NCBI RefSeq assembly: GCF_007827275.1
Contig: NZ_VISE01000001.1
Location: forward strand, 3,968,001 to 4,032,000
From: Gillisia sp. Hel_I_86
GTDB taxonomy: Bacteria > Bacteroidota > Bacteroidia > Flavobacteriales > Flavobacteriaceae
DNA: 64,000 bases
Reading direction: 5' to 3'
The notes under the pieces are model-generated. The model was not told the DNA's origin. It saw only the letters and a list, made by a program, of their open reading frames with translations, and searched no databases. The position numbers were made by a program, and so were the translations under genes. Positions 56,453 through 64,000 of the stretch are shown here, in pieces. Position 1 is the first letter of the stretch. Every line of letters starts with the position of its first letter.

Positions 56453-56781
56453 TGCATATAGACTTACCGGAAAAAAGATATTATGCTATAGGCGAAGTTG
56501 CTGAAGCTTTTGGGGTTAACACGTCTCTTATAAGGTTTTGGGAAAAAGAGTTCGATGCCCTAAAACCAAAAAAAAATGCCAAAGGCAACCGGTTATTTAC
56601 TCCTCAAGACATCAAAAACCTGGAACTTATTTATCATTTGGTAAAGGAGCGCGGTTTTACATTGGAAGGCGCAAAAATTCATTTAAAGGAAGAAAAGAAG
56701 AAAACTCTTAGTAACTTTGAAATTATTAGAAAACTACAGACTATAAAATCTGAACTAACAAAAATCAAAAACCAACTATAA
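56452..56781 (+). CDS. MerR-family transcriptional regulator
   Basis: 109 residues. YAIGEVAEAFGVNTSLIRFWEKEFDALKPKKNAKGNRLFTPQDI is the winged helix with the MerR RxW pattern, followed by a dimerisation helix (LKEEKKKTLSNFEIIRKLQTI). There is no metal- or ligand-binding domain, as in the small MerR proteins that recur next to M23 and lemA genes in Bacteroidota. Within a tightly packed operon. Confidence 0.88.
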   Translation: MHIDLPEKRYYAIGEVAEAFGVNTSLIRFWEKEFDALKPKKNAKGNRLFTPQDIKNLELIYHLVKERGFTLEGAKIHLKEEKKKTLSNFEIIRKLQTIKSELTKIKNQL

Positions 56782-56782
56782 C

Positions 56783-57382
56783 ATGAAAAAGTGGCTTATC
56801 CCGACAATTGTAATTATTGTCTTAGGTATTATTATTTACAGTACCACCGTAGGTTTTAACAACACAGCAATTGTAAAACAGGAAGATGCCAGGGAATCTT
56901 GGTCCAATGTGGAAAGTTCTTATCAACGAAGAAACGATCTTATTGGCAACTTGGTAAAGACAGTACAAGGTGCTGCAGATTTTGAAAGAGGAACACTTAC
57001 AGATGTTATAGAAGCAAGATCTAAGGCCACGCAAGTTACTGTGGATCCAACAAATATTACCCCAGAGCAAATGGCTCAGTTCCAACAGGCACAAAGTGGG
57101 GTTTCTTCAGCATTATCAAGGCTTTTGGTAACAGTAGAGCGATACCCGGATCTTAAAGCGAACCAGAATTTCCTTCAGTTACAATCCCAATTAGAAGGAA
57201 CAGAAAATAGGATTAATGTTGCCAGGGATCGCTATAACGCCTCTGTTACTGAATTCAACAAGTATATAAGACAATTCCCTAATACTATTTTTGCAGGTTG
57301 GTTTGGGTTTGACCAAATGGTGAGGTACGAAGCCGATGCAGGATCTGAAAATGCTCCAGATGTAGATTTCGATTTTAAATAG
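56783..57382 (+). CDS. LemA-family membrane protein
   Basis: 199 residues. The N-terminal helix is KKWLIPTIVIIVLGIIIYS. The LemA core follows: QEDARESWSNVESSYQRRNDLIGNLVKTVQG, LKANQNFLQLQSQLEGTENRINVARDRYN, VTEFNKYIRQFPNTIFAGW. It is a helical bundle outside the membrane. It is commonly encoded with TPM-domain proteins, as here. Role unclear, perhaps envelope maintenance. Confidence 0.93.
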   Translation: MKKWLIPTIVIIVLGIIIYSTTVGFNNTAIVKQEDARESWSNVESSYQRRNDLIGNLVKTVQGAADFERGTLTDVIEARSKATQVTVDPTNITPEQMAQFQQAQSGVSSALSRLLVTVERYPDLKANQNFLQLQSQLEGTENRINVARDRYNASVTEFNKYIRQFPNTIFAGWFGFDQMVRYEADAGSENAPDVDFDFK

Positions 57383-57390
57383 ATCTTAAG

Positions 57391-57831
57391 ATGAGTAAAA
57401 TTGAAGATTTTTTGACCAAACAGGAGGAAGAGGAAATTGTGGAGGCGATTAGAACGGCCGAAAAAGCTACTTCAGGAGAAATACGGGTACACATAGAAAA
57501 AACCCATGGTGCCAAAGATATTTTTGAACGCGCCATGGAAGTTTTTCATCTCTTAAAAATGCATAATACCAAAGAAGAGAATGGAGTTCTTATTTATGTT
57601 GCTGTGGAAGATCGCGATTTTGTGATTTATGGCGATAAAGGTATTAACGAGGTAGTTCCAACAGATTTTTGGGAAAGCACGAAAGACGCTATTGTTGCAC
57701 GATTTAAAGCTGGCAATTTCAAACAAGGCTTAATAGACGGGATCTTAAAAGCTGGAAAAGAATTGCAAACACATTTTCCTTGGAGCGAAGATGATATTAA
57801 TGAACTTCCCAATACAATATCTAAAGGATAA
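57391..57831 (+). CDS. TPM-domain protein (cytosolic, short)
   Basis: 146 residues. EEEIVEAIRTAEKATSGEIRVHIEKTHG, ENGVLIYVAVEDRDFVIYGDKGINEVVP and FKQGLIDGILKAGKELQTHFP match the TPM (TLP18.3/Psb32/MOLO-1) phosphatase-like fold. No signal peptide. The next gene starts directly at its stop codon. Confidence 0.85.
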   Translation: MSKIEDFLTKQEEEEIVEAIRTAEKATSGEIRVHIEKTHGAKDIFERAMEVFHLLKMHNTKEENGVLIYVAVEDRDFVIYGDKGINEVVPTDFWESTKDAIVARFKAGNFKQGLIDGILKAGKELQTHFPWSEDDINELPNTISKG

Positions 57832-58635
57832 ATGCTGAATTCTAAATTTTCATTTCTAATAACTCTTTTGTTTTTGCTGTCATTTTCAATTGATGCTGTC
57901 GCACAATTGGAAGTGCCACCTAAACCAAAAAAAGAGACCAGCATTTATGATTTTGCAGATATGCTTACTCCTTCTGAAGAGCAACTACTGGAACAGAAAC
58001 TAATTAATTATGCCGATACCACTTCAACACAAATTGTAATAGCCACTATAGAATCCTTAAATGGAGAATATATTGGGCTATATGCCCCAAAATGGGCACA
58101 GGAATGGGGAATTGGCCAAGCTAAGGAAGATAACGGATTACTGATCTTGCTTTCCAAAACAGATCGAAAAATCTGGATTACCACGGGTTATGGACTTGAA
58201 GAATATTTAACCGATTTTACCACAAAAGACATTATAGAAAACATTATTCTGCCTGAATTTAAGAACGGAAACTTTTATGGTGGCTTGGATCAAGGAACTA
58301 CCGCAATATTTCAAGTATTGAATGGCACTTTTGAAGGTTCACCTGTACGAGATAATAAATCTTCAGGGATCCCAATCAATTTGATTGTGATAGGGATCTT
58401 CTTCATTATTTTCCTTATTTCCTTGGCAAAAAAGAACCGAAACAACAAAGGAGGCCCCGGAAGCAGAGGCGGAATGGGAAGCATTTTATTGGATGCCATT
58501 ATTTTAAGCAGTCTTGGAAGAGGTGGTTTTGGTGGTGGAAGCTCTGGAGGAGGAAGTTTTGGCGGCGGCGGTGGATTTGGCGGCGGCTTTGGTGGTGGCG
58601 GCTTTGGTGGTGGCGGTGCCGGCGGCAGCTGGTAG
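57832..58635 (+). CDS. TPM-domain protein with glycine-rich membrane tail
   Basis: 267 residues. A signal peptide (FLITLLFLLSFSIDAVA) comes first. The TPM domain has IYDFADMLTPSEEQLLEQKL, STQIVIATIESLNGEYI and IWITTGYGLEEYLTD. One transmembrane helix, INLIVIGIFFIIFLISLA, follows. The C-terminus is almost pure Gly/Ser/Phe repeats (SFGGGGGFGGGFGG) ending GAGGSW, a known feature of this family. It probably works with LemA and the short TPM protein. Confidence 0.9.
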   Translation: MLNSKFSFLITLLFLLSFSIDAVAQLEVPPKPKKETSIYDFADMLTPSEEQLLEQKLINYADTTSTQIVIATIESLNGEYIGLYAPKWAQEWGIGQAKEDNGLLILLSKTDRKIWITTGYGLEEYLTDFTTKDIIENIILPEFKNGNFYGGLDQGTTAIFQVLNGTFEGSPVRDNKSSGIPINLIVIGIFFIIFLISLAKKNRNNKGGPGSRGGMGSILLDAIILSSLGRGGFGGGSSGGGSFGGGGGFGGGFGGGGFGGGGAGGSW

Positions 58636-58716
58636 TTTTGAGAAGTGAGTAGTGAGTAAAACTGTAAATTCTTCGACAAACTATCATTGATATATTTATA
58701 ATTATTTGCGTAAAAT

Positions 58717-58792
58717 AGACCCTGAAACAAGTTCAGGGTGACGAAGCTAGGTATTATAATTGCCGTCATGCTGAACTTGTTTCAGCATCTTA
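58717..58792. repeat. Interspersed inverted repeat (GAACTTGTTTCAG family)
   Basis: ACCCTGAAACAAGTTCAGGG and CATGCTGAACTTGTTTCAGC are inverted arms about 25 nt apart with TGAC/GTCA inner ends. This is the opposite arrangement of outer ends to the copies at 6521 and 45985. Confidence 0.65.
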
Positions 58793-58860
58793 GTACATGA
58801 ATTACTAGACTAAATAAATCTTTTCTTCACTGGACTCAAGGTGACAAAATTATAAATACA

Positions 58861-58896
58861 AAAAATCCCAAAAGAATAAATTCTCTTGGGATTTTT
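58861..58896. terminator. Bidirectional terminator
   Basis: AAAATCCCAAAAGA pairs with TCTCTTGGGATTTT, flanked by A and T runs. It lies between the convergent TPM operon and der. Confidence 0.8.
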
Positions 58897-58920
58897 ATGT
58901 TTAGACCCTCAATGAGGGAA

Positions 58921-60228
58921 TTATTTCTTTCTGAAATAAACAGAAATAGGAACTCCTGTAAAGTCGTACTCTTCCCTTAGTTTATTTTCCAAATAACGCT
59001 TGTAGGGATCCCTCACATATTGCGGGAGATTACAGAAAAATGCAAACTGTGGCTGCGGGGTTGGCAATTGCATACAGAATTTGATCTTTACATATTTTCC
59101 TTTCCACGCCGGGGGAGGATAACTTTCTATAATTGGCAACATGCGCTCATTAAGCTCGCTTGTTTTAATTTTCTTGCTTCGGTTTTTAAATACTTCAACC
59201 GCAGTTTCTATCGCCTTAAAGATTCTTTGCTTAGTCAATACCGAAATAAATACAATTGGCACATCTGTAAATGGCTCTATTTCCTTTCTAATTCTGCGCT
59301 CATACTCTTTCATGGTATTGGTTTCTTTATCTTCAACCAAATCCCATTTATTAACCAAGATCACGATCCCTTTTCTGTTACGTTGTGCAAGCCAGAAAAT
59401 ATTTTGTACTTGCCCGTCAAAACCTCTGGTGGCGTCTAAAACAATAAGACATACATCACAGTTTTCTATAGCCCTCACAGATCTCATTACAGAATAAAAT
59501 TCCAAATCTTCTTTAACTTTGGATTTTCTTCTAATTCCGGCTGTATCCACCAAATTAAATTCGAATCCGTATCTATTAAATTTTGTGTCTATTGAATCTC
59601 TGGTAGTTCCGGCAACATCGGTCACAATGTATCGCTCTTCCCCTATCAAGGCATTAATGAAAGAAGATTTCCCTGCATTTGGTCTTCCAACTACAGCAAA
59701 ACGTGGTAATTCTGACTCCTCTTCATCTTCTACTTCTGGCAATACCTCGATTAACGCATCCAATAATTCTCCCGTACCGCTTCCACTTGTACTCGCAATT
59801 GGATAGAATTCTCCCAATCCTAAATTGTAGAATTCGACTGCATTTTCCAGTCGTTTGGAGTTATCTACTTTATTAACGGCTAACAACACAGGTTTATCTT
59901 GTTTTCTAAGCAAATTGGCAACATCCTCATCCATTCCCGTGATCCCAGATTCTACATCTACCATAAAAATTATTGCATCTGCCTCCTCTATAGCAAGTAC
60001 TACCTGCTTATCGATTTCAGATTCGAAAACATCATCACTGCCCTTCACGTACCCACCAGTATCAATAAGGGAAAATACCTGTCCATTCCAGTCGGATTTC
60101 CCATAATGACGGTCCCGGGTTACCCCACTTAGCGAATCCACAATTGCCTCCCGGCGTTGAATCAATCGGTTAAAAAAAGTGGATTTACCTACGTTTGGTC
60201 TTCCCACAATGGCTACTATATTGCCCAT
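58921..60228 (-). CDS. der: Ribosome biogenesis GTPase Der (EngA)
   Basis: 435 residues with two tandem GTPase domains. The first has [14 protein letters not shown] and NKVD; the second has [17 protein letters not shown] and NKWD. A KH-like C-terminal domain follows ([27 protein letters not shown]). It acts in 50S subunit maturation. A perfect -7 box TAATTTTG lies at 60262-60255, but no TTG stands at -33 (GTG instead). Full length. Confidence 0.97.
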   Translation of the reverse strand: MGNIVAIVGRPNVGKSTFFNRLIQRREAIVDSLSGVTRDRHYGKSDWNGQVFSLIDTGGYVKGSDDVFESEIDKQVVLAIEEADAIIFMVDVESGITGMDEDVANLLRKQDKPVLLAVNKVDNSKRLENAVEFYNLGLGEFYPIASTSGSGTGELLDALIEVLPEVEDEEESELPRFAVVGRPNAGKSSFINALIGEERYIVTDVAGTTRDSIDTKFNRYGFEFNLVDTAGIRRKSKVKEDLEFYSVMRSVRAIENCDVCLIVLDATRGFDGQVQNIFWLAQRNRKGIVILVNKWDLVEDKETNTMKEYERRIRKEIEPFTDVPIVFISVLTKQRIFKAIETAVEVFKNRSKKIKTSELNERMLPIIESYPPPAWKGKYVKIKFCMQLPTPQPQFAFFCNLPQYVRDPYKRYLENKLREEYDFTGVPISVYFRKK

Positions 60229-60974
60229 ATCGACTATAATCTTTAATTAGGCTGCAAAATTAGGGTTTTTTAGTTGAATAACACCGTAAAACGGCAATAT
60301 CAAATATGTATGGTTTGCGGGTTTCGTATGAATATTGAATTTTAGGGATTGATAAATAGCTACCTATGTTAATTCTATTTTTTATCTACTATTGAAATAT
60401 TGAATATTTAAAATCATTTATATTGTATATCCGTTTATTGTCCTATAGTTGTTTGGTCACCCTGAGACCCGTGATAAAAAATATCTAGCGTAGGAAATGA
60501 CGTGTTTAAAAATTACCTCAAATTTAGCCTGTTAAAGGATCTCAGAGCAGCTATCTCCTAGGTGGGAAAGACAATAAAAAAGGATTGTCATTCTGAAGGA
60601 AACGCAGTGGACTGAAGAATCTCAATAAAACAGAATCAATTTAACTAGAGATCCCTTCTAGCGTCGGGATGACAAAGTATTCAAAATACGTCAATGGTAG
60701 ACCCGTAAGAAAAAAAAAATTTAGCGCAGGAAATTGACGTGGTTTTTATATAAGCTGATGGGATGCTGAAACAAGTTCAGAATGACGTTATTTTATGACA
60801 CTTTTCGGATATACATTTATTTTACCTTGGTTTCTGTATAACAAACTCGCTATAAATTTTATATGAAAATATCTACTGACCTTTATCAAATTTTATACAA
60901 GCAAAAAAAGGGGGAAGCAAGGCTCCCCGAAATATCAACTCGAACCAAATAAAGTTTGCAATAAGATTTCTTAT
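60229..60974. other. Repeat-rich intergenic stretch
   Basis: 746 nt without a gene. It holds two imperfect copies of a GACCCGT, A-run, TAGCGTAGGAAATGACGTG phrase (about 60467-60505 and 60698-60740). It also holds a GTCATTCTGAAGG...GGGATGAC dyad (60586-60673), a half copy of the GAACTTGTTTCAG repeat (60761-60795) and a gapN terminator (60903-60928). Confidence 0.5.
60903..60928 (-). terminator. Terminator downstream of the GapN-like gene
   Basis: On the minus strand, GGGGAGC and GCTTCCCC form a stem around CTT, followed by U7 (60909-60903). It lies 45 nt past the dehydrogenase stop. Confidence 0.75.
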
Positions 60975-62552
60975 TTATAAAATATATTCTGTGCTCACAA
61001 AATTAGAGGTTTTGGATTCCAGTAATTTTTTCAATATCTCATTGTTGTAGGCGTTATCCTTGGATGCCACAAAAGTGCGGATGGAGAAGGAGCGCAACGC
61101 ATCATGCACGCTTAAAGTCCCTACGGCCGAATCCTTACGGCCGGTAAATGGAAAAACATCGGGACCTCGCTGGCAGGAACTGTTTAAATTTACACGGCAC
61201 ACCAAGTTGACCAAGGTATCGATAAGCGGGGCAAGTTCATTGATATCACTGCCAAATAAACTTATTTGTTGTCCGTAATTGGAATTTGAAATTTCATTTA
61301 ATAATTCCTGAATATCATTAAAGGGTTTTAGAGGAATAACAGGTCCGAATTGCTCTTCTTTATATACCCTCATTTCGTGGGTTACTGGAAATAACACCGC
61401 AGGAAAGATAAAATTATCAGTGATCTCACCTCCTTTTTTATTCAAGATAGAAGCACCTTTTTCTTGGGCATCTTTTATAAGATCTTGTATATATTGTGGT
61501 TTGTCCGGCTCTGGCAAAGGGGTAAGTTTAGCACCCTCTTCCCATGGATTTCCTAATTTTAAAGTATCTACACGAGCAGCAAAACGCTTATTGAATTCTT
61601 CCTGGATATCCTCATGTATATAGATAATTTTTAAGGCAGTACAACGCTGTCCATTAAAGGACAATGTACCAGAAATACATTCATCTATAGTAAGGTCCAA
61701 ATCTGCATCCGGCAGTATTATTGCAGGGTTTTTTGCTTCCAATCCCAACACAAGTCTCAACCTGTTTTTATGGGGATGCTGATCCTGCAATGCGATGGCC
61801 GATTTGCTGTTTCCTATTAAAGCCAATACATCTATTCTTCCCGATTTCATGATAGGAGCAGCCACTTCCCTACCCCTTCCATAAATAACATTTACGGCTC
61901 CTTTTGGAAAACTGTCCCTAAACGCCTCCAACAAGGGGGAAATGAGCAAGACCCCATGCTTTGCCGGTTTAAAAATAACGGTGTTCCCCATAATTAAAGC
62001 GGGAATTAATAAAGCAAAGGTTTCATTTAAAGGATAATTATAAGGTCCCAGACAAAGTACGACCCCCAAAGGTCCTCGCCGAATGTGTGCATTTACCCCA
62101 TCGCGTTTGGAAAACTTGGCACTGTTCCTATCCAGTTGCTTATAATCCTCAATAGTATCATTTATATATTCTATAGTTCTATCAAATTCCTTCTCAGAAT
62201 CGGGCAATGATTTTCCAATTTCCCACATCAACAGTTTTACCACTTCAGCACGTTTTGGTTTCATGAGGGAAACGAACTTTTCCATACATTCAATCCTATC
62301 TGCCACCTTCATTGTTGGCCAAATCCCCTGTCCTTTGCCATAGGCATCACAAGCGAAATCCAATACCTCCACAGCAGTAGCCTCATCCATGTGCGGAACG
62401 CTCCCCAATAAAGTAGGTTTATATTCTTCGGAAGATGAAATAGTGGAGTATACCTCATCTTTCTTGCCCTTCCATGATTTTAATTCCCCATTGGAAAGAT
62501 AGGTTTGCTGGTGCAATAGTTCTTTTATTTGAAAATCAGTTGAGTAATCCAT
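60975..62552 (-). CDS. gapN: NADP-dependent glyceraldehyde-3-phosphate dehydrogenase-like (GapN-type) aldehyde dehydrogenase
   Basis: 525 residues of the ALDH superfamily. [39 protein letters not shown] is the cofactor region; [19 protein letters not shown] holds the general-base Glu; [10 protein letters not shown] holds the catalytic Cys. The N-terminal [17 protein letters not shown] and the overall pattern match the non-phosphorylating GapN group. That group makes 3-phosphoglycerate and NADPH. The neighbouring serA uses 3-phosphoglycerate, which supports the assignment. Substrate is not proven by sequence. Confidence 0.82.
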   Translation of the reverse strand: MDYSTDFQIKELLHQQTYLSNGELKSWKGKKDEVYSTISSSEEYKPTLLGSVPHMDEATAVEVLDFACDAYGKGQGIWPTMKVADRIECMEKFVSLMKPKRAEVVKLLMWEIGKSLPDSEKEFDRTIEYINDTIEDYKQLDRNSAKFSKRDGVNAHIRRGPLGVVLCLGPYNYPLNETFALLIPALIMGNTVIFKPAKHGVLLISPLLEAFRDSFPKGAVNVIYGRGREVAAPIMKSGRIDVLALIGNSKSAIALQDQHPHKNRLRLVLGLEAKNPAIILPDADLDLTIDECISGTLSFNGQRCTALKIIYIHEDIQEEFNKRFAARVDTLKLGNPWEEGAKLTPLPEPDKPQYIQDLIKDAQEKGASILNKKGGEITDNFIFPAVLFPVTHEMRVYKEEQFGPVIPLKPFNDIQELLNEISNSNYGQQISLFGSDINELAPLIDTLVNLVCRVNLNSSCQRGPDVFPFTGRKDSAVGTLSVHDALRSFSIRTFVASKDNAYNNEILKKLLESKTSNFVSTEYIL

Positions 62553-62657
62553 TTCTAATTGGTTTTTTAAACATTTAATTTATAAAGCGGAGTGATACGT
62601 CTACTATTAATATGCCCTGAATTAATGATTTTTAATCTCTACCCCCGGGCTAATAGG

Positions 62658-64000
62658 CTAATATAAAATCCTGAACTTTATAGTGTTTTCTATCCCCTTT
62701 AACTCCTTGATCACTTCACTATCGTATGCCTTATCGATATCTGTAATAACATATCCAATGGTTTCATTGGTTTTAAGATATTGCCCAACAATATTAATAT
62801 CATGGGCCGCCAATATTTTATTGATCTTGGCGATGATTCCCGGCCTATTTAAGTGAATATGAATCAATCTATGTGCATTCTCTAAAATAGGTAATTGTAG
62901 ATTGGGAAAATTCACTGAGTTCGTTGTTCCTCCTGTGTTTATATATTCTATTATTTTCCCTGGAACAAAATTCCCGATATTTACCTGAGCTTCCTCTGTG
63001 CTACCCCCAATATGTGGAGTTAAGATCACATTGGGCAAGTTTCTTAGAGAAGACTCGAAAGTATCTTTGTTTGTTTTTGGCTCTTCAGGGAAAACATCTA
63101 CTCCTGCTCCCCTAACCTTTCCAGATTCTATATGTTGCTGAAGAGCTTCAATTTCCACTACATGACCCCTGCTTAAATTCAAAAAGATCACACCATCCTT
63201 CATTTGCTGAAACTGCTTTTCAGAAATAATATTTTTATTCTCTTTTCTTCCGTCTACGTGAAGACTAACAATATCGGATATTTTCAATAATTCCTCTAGG
63301 CTACTGCATTTAGTTGCATTTCCTAAAGCCAACTTTTCAACCAAATCGAAATAATATACATCGAATCCAATGGCTTCAGCAAGAATGGAAAGCTGAGATC
63401 CTATATTTCCATATCCTACAATCCCCAATTTTTTTCCGCGGATCTCAAAACTATTATTTGCAGATTTATCCCATTGCCCATCATGCATTTTAGAAATTTT
63501 ATCTGGAAGGTTTCGCATTAAGAGAATAATTTCACCTATTGCTAACTCTACTACCGATCTCGTATTGCTATAAGGAGCGTTAAAAACAGCCACGCCTTTT
63601 ACCAGACATTCGTCCAGGTCTATTTGATTGGTCCCAATACAAAAAGCCCCAACTGCTATCAATCGATTTGCATTGTCTAAGACTTTCTTGGTAAGCTGCG
63701 TTTTGGAACGAATTCCCAATACTGAAACATCTTTAATTTTTTCTGACAATTCCTCTTCGTCCATCGCTCCCCCATAAATGGAAACATTATAGCCTTCATT
63801 TTTTAATATTTTTAATGCATCCTGGTGAATATTTTCCAATAGCATCACCTTGATCCTGTTTTTAGGATAAGAAATAGCTTTATTCATTTTATGCACATAT
63901 AAAAATTCATCCAGACTGGGTGTAATATGATCGGCTTTTTCCAAGACGCTATCTCTTTCCACATTTTCTGTAAAGGCATAGAACTTATTTGCTAGTCCTG
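62658..64000 (-). CDS. serA: Phosphoglycerate dehydrogenase, C-terminal part of a probable SerB-SerA fusion (partial)
   Basis: The SerA part begins about ISYPKNRIKVMLLENIHQDAL and contains GAFCIGTNQIDLD, the NAD motif GKKLGIVGYGNIGSQLSILAE, catalytic Arg/Glu/His segments ending TPHIGGSTEEAQVNIG, and a C-terminal ACT domain ending KFRILY. It oxidises 3-phosphoglycerate, the first step of serine synthesis; the ACT domain usually gives serine feedback. A GTG (63962) or ATG (63887) start is possible. However, the frame stays open to the window edge and reads GLANKFYAFTENVERDSVLEKADHI. That is the end of a HAD phosphatase (SerB-like) domain, so I treat the gene as partial. Confidence 0.85.
   Translation of the reverse strand, partial: GLANKFYAFTENVERDSVLEKADHITPSLDEFLYVHKMNKAISYPKNRIKVMLLENIHQDALKILKNEGYNVSIYGGAMDEEELSEKIKDVSVLGIRSKTQLTKKVLDNANRLIAVGAFCIGTNQIDLDECLVKGVAVFNAPYSNTRSVVELAIGEIILLMRNLPDKISKMHDGQWDKSANNSFEIRGKKLGIVGYGNIGSQLSILAEAIGFDVYYFDLVEKLALGNATKCSSLEELLKISDIVSLHVDGRKENKNIISEKQFQQMKDGVIFLNLSRGHVVEIEALQQHIESGKVRGAGVDVFPEEPKTNKDTFESSLRNLPNVILTPHIGGSTEEAQVNIGNFVPGKIIEYINTGGTTNSVNFPNLQLPILENAHRLIHIHLNRPGIIAKINKILAAHDINIVGQYLKTNETIGYVITDIDKAYDSEVIKELKGIENTIKFRILY

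Noticed and set aside
58311-58769. 152-codon minus-strand ORF opposite the second TPM gene
   Set aside because: Its poly-proline stretch is the complement of the glycine-rich tail of the TPM protein.

Overview
The window reads as a chromosome segment of a Flavobacteriia-type Bacteroidota. Three things point there: AT-rich intergenic DNA, a set of flavobacterial families (DUF4136, DUF4230, DUF5522, DUF6557, GSCFA, head-GIN, BfmA-like mobilisation protein), and promoters of the Bacteroidota form TTG-N19/20-TAnnTTTG. Those promoters are visible upstream of a tRNA, rpsA and the SRP RNA. I do not assign a genus.

Left core (1-12264): class IV aminotransferase, START-like protein, tRNA with CAT anticodon, sirtuin, a decayed IS1182-like transposase, rpsA, cmk and lon. 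Then comes a sigma factor / anti-sigma-like / DUF4097-like / head-GIN operon.

Accessory island (about 12265-34480): an intact IS4-type insertion sequence abuts the stop codon of the head-GIN gene. It is followed by 1.4 kb of mobile-element debris with a truncated BfmA-like gene. Next is a complete type II-C CRISPR-Cas locus: a 102-spacer array (46-bp repeats, about 30-bp spacers), cas2, cas1, a 1413-residue cas9 and a tracrRNA gene. The cas genes run leftwards; the array and tracrRNA run rightwards. A class II Fic gene lies on each side of the locus, and each has its own cluster of dyad operator-like sites. Right of the second Fic gene, two uncharacterised genes sit between diverged copies of a direct repeat.

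Right core (34482-64000): small membrane and DUF2007 proteins, YbiT-type ABC-F ATPase, thioredoxin-fold lipoprotein, transaldolase-like enzyme, SDR, SRP RNA, glutaminyl cyclase, thioesterase, hemL, glucosaminidase, PLP deaminase, hutU, a DUF4136 lipoprotein, a long aromatic amino acid hydroxylase, DUF4230, GSCFA, alaS, an M23-MerR-LemA-TPM-TPM operon, der, an NADP-GAPDH-like dehydrogenase, and a SerA that runs off the right edge and appears fused to a HAD (SerB-like) domain.

The most interesting signals are these. Every full CRISPR repeat contains a promoter-like TTG-N19-TATTTTTA with the same spacing as the housekeeping promoters in this window. Two Fic genes with distinct periodic operators bracket the CRISPR-Cas locus. 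A candidate small RNA lies at about 51.4-51.54 kb. A terminator hairpin abuts the aminotransferase start codon.
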